Source: Lactobacillus sp.
GTDB taxonomy: Bacteria; Bacillota; Bacilli; Lactobacillales; Lactobacillaceae
Direction: 5' to 3'
Assembly (NCBI GenBank): GCA_022484695.1
Contig: JAKVKU010000002.1
Coordinates: 1 to 64,000 of the forward strand
Length of the DNA: 64,000 nucleotides
In this document: piece by piece, positions 60,309-64,000 of the stretch
Layout: each line of letters starts with the position of its first letter
Numbering within the stretch: position 1 is the stretch's first letter
Program-made: the position numbers and the translations under genes
The notes under the pieces: generated by a model
What the model saw: the letters and a program-made list of their open reading frames with translations, nothing else
The model's database searches: none
What the model was told of the DNA's origin: nothing

Positions 60309-61103
60309 TTAAAAACCGACCCAAACGATTAGGGCGATCACCAGCTGATTGATCAAAAAGGCAGCTAAGGTGACCACTAACACGTTGCGGGAACGGCGGT
60401 ACGCCCAGAATAAAGGCAGTTGGGCGATTCCCCCCGCAATGACGTTTCGCGCCAAATGGGCATTGGCTGGGGTGGTACTCAAGGCGCCCACTAAGATGGC
60501 GGCGATGAAATAGGTGAAAAACATTGCCCAGCGCCCATGTTTTGGTAGCACATGATGGGCCGCTTGGTAAATGGCTAAAAAGATCATGATCGCAATGATT
60601 TGATTACCTAGTAGATAAAAGAAACTATGGATGCCAATGAAGGCAAAGGCAGACCAAGAAGTCAGCTGAGCTGCTTGCAGGGTATTTACAAGGTCTACAC
60701 TGTAGTTAACTGGAATAATCTCACTTAACCCAGTACCCATGCTTTGAAATACACTGAACAACACGCCATAACCAAGCACGTACCAAATATCCCGGAAGCG
60801 GGCCCGGGCAAAAAGTTGTTGGAAGCCCTTGATACCAACGGCCCAGAACACGCCCAAACAAATCAAGCCAAAATAAATGAGGCCGCTGAGGACGATGAGA
60901 ATTTGTAAGCCAGCAGTTGCACTGGTGATAAAGGTGGTCCCGGAAACATTGAGACTATTGGCGAAGGGGTTTTTGGTATTAAACAGTAAATAAGTCAGCC
61001 ACATCACCGAGAAGGCCTTGATCCAGTCATTGATCGTTAATTTTAGTGGCGTTTCACTGAATAGACTAGGCCATTTTTTACGCTTAGGATTAATGCTTTG
61101 CAT
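60309..61103 (-). CDS. Multi-pass membrane protein, possibly degenerate CPBP-like
   Basis: This 264-residue protein has seven or eight hydrophobic helices. The C-terminal part (HLARNVIAGGIAQLPLFWAYRRSRN) resembles the last motif of CPBP/Abi intramembrane proteases, but the EExxxR motif is not seen, so protease activity is doubtful. GGAGG precedes the ATG, which lies inside the end of the beta-propeller gene (14-base overlap), so the two are coupled. The function is unknown. Confidence 0.7.
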   Translation of the reverse strand: MQSINPKRKKWPSLFSETPLKLTINDWIKAFSVMWLTYLLFNTKNPFANSLNVSGTTFITSATAGLQILIVLSGLIYFGLICLGVFWAVGIKGFQQLFARARFRDIWYVLGYGVLFSVFQSMGTGLSEIIPVNYSVDLVNTLQAAQLTSWSAFAFIGIHSFFYLLGNQIIAIMIFLAIYQAAHHVLPKHGRWAMFFTYFIAAILVGALSTTPANAHLARNVIAGGIAQLPLFWAYRRSRNVLVVTLAAFLINQLVIALIVWVGF

Positions 61104-62283
61104 TTTTTTCGGCCTCCATTTCTTTGACCACTAATTGGATGAAATCTTTCAGATTCATGGACACGACCCGATCAATATGGTTATGACTGGTCTTGCGATA
61201 AGCATAGGCCGCCGATTCAAATACCATATATAAACGACCATCGTGGGCGCTGATTTGTTCTAAGTGGGCCGGCATTTCAAAGGTGTCAATGGCATCAGAT
61301 TCCCGATATATCTTCTTATTACGGTCTTCTTTAAAGATATAAAGCTTGGAGTTACCTGGGCCAAAAGATTGAGACAAGATAGCATAACCATCATAAAAGG
61401 CCAAACCTTGAACTTGCTTGATGGTATCTTGATGGAACACAGAATCTGTGAAGAGGTCCAAGCGCGTGGAGACATTGGCATTCAAGGAATGCCCGGCAAT
61501 ATTGCCATCTTTGTCTAACTCATAACGTTGCACGTGGCCCTTACCAGCCGGATTGAAGAAACCCACGAATAAAGAATTAACATGATAGGTAATAAATGAG
61601 GCCCGGCTCAAGGTGCCCAAGCCAGAACGTTGGGTATAGGCAATTGGCTTTTTAGTTTTGGCGACATTGTATTTTTCAAGATCAGCCATGGAAATGGCAA
61701 AGACTTCCGCAGTATTGTTCCGACGGCCACAGACCCAAACTTGTTTAGAATTAGGGTCATAAGTAATACCGCCAACGTGGGGGCGGCCATCTAAAACAAT
61801 AGTTTTAACATACTTTTTAGTCTTGAGATTTTGCACATACAAAACTGAATTATGAAAACCATCGTGGTCATAAGCAGACGTAATTAAGTAGTCCCCAGCG
61901 ACAGTGACGCCCTGGGGTGTCATGGTGGTACACATTTCGATCTCCCCGGTGGTGGTATTGATGGTCTTGGTGGCCCTTAAGCCGGGCAGCGCCAAAAAAT
62001 CATCATACTTATAATTGAAATATTTAGGTGCATATGAAAAGTCCTTTAAATCTTTTTCTGGTACCGGCCCCAAGCGGGCAATCAGGTCCAGCCGTTTAAA
62101 TTTTTGTAACGTGCTGATAAAGGCCTTTTGACTATAAATGCCACCGTTGCTGGTGTCATCGTAGTTCGTGGTGGGTTCGGTATCATAAACTTTCAGCGTA
62201 CCTTGTCCCCAGCCGAAAACTAAGTAAAATACAGCGGTTAATACCAAAGTGATTGATAAAATAAGTATACTTTTTCGATTCAT
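61090..62283 (-). CDS. Membrane-anchored extracytoplasmic beta-propeller protein
   Basis: This 397-residue protein has one N-terminal helix (SILILSITLVLTAVFYLVFG, without lipobox or clear cleavage site) and an extracytoplasmic domain with repeated strands of the type VLYVQNLKTKKYVKTIVLDGRPHVGGITYDPNSKQVWVCG, as in YncE/NHL-like propellers. GAGGAA precedes the ATG. It is upstream of, and overlaps, the membrane protein gene; the two may form one surface complex. The ligand is unknown. Confidence 0.75.
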   Translation of the reverse strand: MNRKSILILSITLVLTAVFYLVFGWGQGTLKVYDTEPTTNYDDTSNGGIYSQKAFISTLQKFKRLDLIARLGPVPEKDLKDFSYAPKYFNYKYDDFLALPGLRATKTINTTTGEIEMCTTMTPQGVTVAGDYLITSAYDHDGFHNSVLYVQNLKTKKYVKTIVLDGRPHVGGITYDPNSKQVWVCGRRNNTAEVFAISMADLEKYNVAKTKKPIAYTQRSGLGTLSRASFITYHVNSLFVGFFNPAGKGHVQRYELDKDGNIAGHSLNANVSTRLDLFTDSVFHQDTIKQVQGLAFYDGYAILSQSFGPGNSKLYIFKEDRNKKIYRESDAIDTFEMPAHLEQISAHDGRLYMVFESAAYAYRKTSHNHIDRVVSMNLKDFIQLVVKEMEAEKNAKH

Positions 62284-62411
62284 CCCATTTTCCTCTAAAT
62301 TATATCATTAATTTTAGAACTATTATAAATTTACCCCAAACTGTTGTTGCGCGTCTAGTAATGTGCTTACTAGTAGTTAAATCATCCCCCATCGGCCATC
62401 AAAGCTGCTAA

Positions 62412-62978
62412 CTACCCAGAAAATGGCCGGGCTTGGCCATTGGCGATCACATGCTCCAAGGTGCCGGAAAGCATTATTTCGGCGCGCTGGATCATGCTTT
62501 CCGGCGACTCTTTGATATCGGAAACCAACCATTGAATGAACTGCGCGGCAATCGCCCAGCCAAAGAAATTGTCAATATCATCCCGCAGACGTTTTGAAAT
62601 CGAAGCATCGATACTTAAAACCACTTGATCCACCATGTTTTGGGCCACTTGGAATAAAAAGTCATCCAAAATACTACGATTCAACGAATGGAAAGTTTGC
62701 AAGCAAAAATTTTGATTGTCAGTGATGTAGGCCATAATGCGTTTATAAGCTTCCTGCCAGTGATCAATGTTGGTCAGGGGATCAACTTGCGAAATGATAT
62801 CTTGTTCATAGGTCCATTGTAACAAAGCACTGATATCAGAAAAATGATAATAAAATGTATTGCGATTAATATGGGCTTTATCGGCTAAGCGATTAATGGT
62901 GATATGGTCTAAACTCGTGGTTTGCATGAGTGCTTTCAAGGCATCAGCCAACACGCGCTTGGTAGAATGGTCGGACAT
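62412..62978 (-). CDS. TetR/AcrR-family regulator (DhaS-like C-terminal type)
   Basis: This 188-residue TetR protein begins STKRVLADALKALMQTTSLDHITINRLADKA and has NRNTFYYHFSDISALLQW, the pattern of the DhaS/TetR_C_8 group. AAAGGAGG precedes the ATG. It is divergent from the small peptide and oleate hydratase genes, with AT-rich dyads between them, so it is the probable regulator of oleate hydratase, perhaps sensing fatty acids. Confidence 0.88.
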   Translation of the reverse strand: MSDHSTKRVLADALKALMQTTSLDHITINRLADKAHINRNTFYYHFSDISALLQWTYEQDIISQVDPLTNIDHWQEAYKRIMAYITDNQNFCLQTFHSLNRSILDDFLFQVAQNMVDQVVLSIDASISKRLRDDIDNFFGWAIAAQFIQWLVSDIKESPESMIQRAEIMLSGTLEHVIANGQARPFSG

Positions 62979-63035
62979 AAGGCACCTCCTTTAATACGAT
63001 ACTTATAGTTTACCATGCTTAAGAGGTGTATATTT

Positions 63036-63057
63036 AAACAAAAGCAATATATTGTTT
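63036..63057. promoter_or_regulatory. AT-rich dyads, candidate operator for the TetR gene at 62412
   Basis: AAACAA and TTGTTT form an inverted repeat with 10 bases between, and CAATATATTG (63045-63054) is itself a perfect 10-bp palindrome. They lie midway between the divergent tetR and oleate hydratase transcription units. Confidence 0.5.
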
Positions 63058-63131
63058 ATTTAAATTACTTTTTGAACAGTTATGATAAGAGTTGTCAACA
63101 AGTTTAAATAGCACATGGAGGTGCCACGATT

Positions 63132-63272
63132 ATGAAGCATAAAACTTTATCGATCAGCTTAGGTGTCGCAGCAGCATTGATGGGCACGTATTGTTTCCTT
63201 AAAAAAACTGGATTCTTTAAAGATGATTATTCAGCCTATGATGAATTTGAAGCAAATCAGGATAACGACTAA
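63132..63272 (+). CDS. Small membrane peptide, 46 aa, upstream of oleate hydratase
   Basis: ATG follows GGAGGTG. The peptide begins KHKTLSISLGVAAALMGTYCF, one hydrophobic helix, followed by KKTGFFKDDY and an acidic end. It resembles the very small membrane proteins often encoded with lipid or stress genes, but I do not recognise a family. It lies 15 bases before the oleate hydratase start and is probably cotranscribed with it. Confidence 0.7.
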   Translation: MKHKTLSISLGVAAALMGTYCFLKKTGFFKDDYSAYDEFEANQDND

Positions 63273-63287
63273 CACATTGGAGATGTA

Positions 63288-64000
63288 ATGATGGTAAAAC
63301 ATAAAGCAATTATGATTGGGGCCGGGCTGTCGAACATGGCCGCTGCCGTCTATTTAATTCAAGAAGGTCACTGGCAAGGGGACCAAATTACCTTTTATGG
63401 CCTTGATGACCACGGGGCTAACGACGGGGCACCAACGGATACCGTGGGTGATGAATACTGGAACAAGAATCATCCCATGGCAAATACCAAGGGCTATGTC
63501 GCCCGGGGCGGGCGGATGTTGAACTACCGGACTTATGTGGATCTGATGGATCTATTAGACCGGGTCCCTTCCGTGACAGAACCTGGTATGACGGCCTCTG
63601 AAGATACCCGAGATTTTGATGCCAAGCATCGGACCTTTGATAAAGCCCGGTTACTGGAAGGTGACAAGGGTATTCTTGACGGTGGTCATTTGGGGTTAAA
63701 CAACAAAGATCGCATGTTGTTGAGCAAGTTAGTATTGATGCCCGATAGTCAAGAAGAGCAACTTGATAATATCTCGATTGCCGACTATTTCCAAGATGAT
63801 CCCCATATGTTCCAAACAAACTTCTGGTACATGTGGGAAACAACTTTTGCCTTTCGTACCAAGAGTTCAGCTCAAGAATTGCGGCGCTATATGCATCAGA
63901 TGATTTATGAGTTTACTCAAATTGAACACTTAGTTGGGGTCAATCGGACCCGCTATAACCAATATGAAAGCATCATGCTGCCGTTGATCGAGTACTTAAA
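63288..64000 (+). CDS. ohyA: Oleate hydratase (partial, runs off the window)
   Basis: This FAD-dependent enzyme adds water to oleic acid to give 10-hydroxystearate and helps resist toxic unsaturated fatty acids; it is the former myosin-cross-reactive antigen. The reading frame is open to the end of the window (237 codons). IMIGAGLSNMAAAVYLI contains the FAD motif, and VARGGRMLNYRTYVDLMDLL and PGMTASEDTRDFDAKHRTF are highly conserved family segments. GGAG precedes two consecutive ATG codons (63288 and 63291). It is probably regulated by the divergent TetR gene. Confidence 0.95.
   Translation, partial: MMVKHKAIMIGAGLSNMAAAVYLIQEGHWQGDQITFYGLDDHGANDGAPTDTVGDEYWNKNHPMANTKGYVARGGRMLNYRTYVDLMDLLDRVPSVTEPGMTASEDTRDFDAKHRTFDKARLLEGDKGILDGGHLGLNNKDRMLLSKLVLMPDSQEEQLDNISIADYFQDDPHMFQTNFWYMWETTFAFRTKSSAQELRRYMHQMIYEFTQIEHLVGVNRTRYNQYESIMLPLIEYL

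Noticed and set aside
63418-63843. Minus-strand 141-codon ORF inside oleate hydratase
   Set aside because: It is antisense to a highly conserved enzyme, without ribosome site or recognisable domains.
1-64000. CRISPR arrays, prophage, rRNA and tRNA genes
   Set aside because: No regularly spaced repeats, phage structural genes or RNA gene folds were found by reading both strands.

Overview
The window looks like a chromosomal segment of a low-to-mid-GC Gram-positive bacterium of the Lactobacillaceae. Shine-Dalgarno sites are strong, CcpA-type cre boxes and a T-box leader are present, there is an ECF-type transporter subunit, Gram-positive style secreted proteins, an oleate hydratase, a D-amino-acid transaminase and EXLDI and LytTR/DUF3021 genes typical of lactobacilli. 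The species cannot be fixed from the sequence alone. No rRNA, tRNA, CRISPR array or prophage was seen. The only mobile element is a solitary tnpB (IS605/IS1341 type).

Layout. 1-6.7 kb holds housekeeping and transport genes: rsgA with an unusual attenuator-like leader, a C69 dipeptidase, a small membrane protein, an AEC carrier and an APC permease. 6.7-20.4 kb is the most distinctive region, a complete assimilatory sulfate reduction locus. An 11-gene minus-strand operon runs sbp-cysT-cysW-cysA-aprA-aprB-cysD-cysN-cysI-flavodoxin-sirB. It is preceded by a T-box whose specifier (AUG) and UGGU bulge both fit tRNA-Met, then by a LysR regulator gene and a divergent ferredoxin/flavodoxin-NADP reductase. 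Together these encode sulfate uptake, activation to APS, direct APS reduction to sulfite by an AprBA-type enzyme (no CysC or CysH), six-electron sulfite reduction, its electron chain and the iron-insertion step of siroheme synthesis. Uroporphyrinogen-III methylation and cysteine synthase are not in the window.

20.4-33.4 kb: a tnpB element lies between a cre-overlapped promoter and alanine dehydrogenase. An amino acid permease, YitT and LysE membrane proteins, an ABC-2 exporter with LytTR/DUF3021 regulators, topB, a TerC protein and an unknown 388-residue protein follow. 33.4-44.8 kb: an autoregulated TetR/SDR/old-yellow-enzyme operon, a YbaK deacylase, a metal-efflux-like protein with a palindromic operator, a MacB-like ABC exporter, an HD phosphohydrolase, a large membrane protein and an ECF S component overlapping a nucleoside hydrolase (possible nucleoside or queuosine salvage).

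44.9-64 kb: signal peptidase, a secreted protein, an EXLDI protein, cre-controlled glycerol dehydrogenase, a Na+/H+ antiporter, a TetR/MMPL exporter pair with a perfect 22-bp palindrome, a secreted acid phosphatase fused to autotransporter-type repeats, a candidate ~90-nt small RNA, cupin, UspA, D-amino acid transaminase, an esterase, a CmpB-type membrane protein, a membrane protein/beta-propeller pair, and a TetR gene divergent from a 46-residue membrane peptide and oleate hydratase, which runs off the end of the window.
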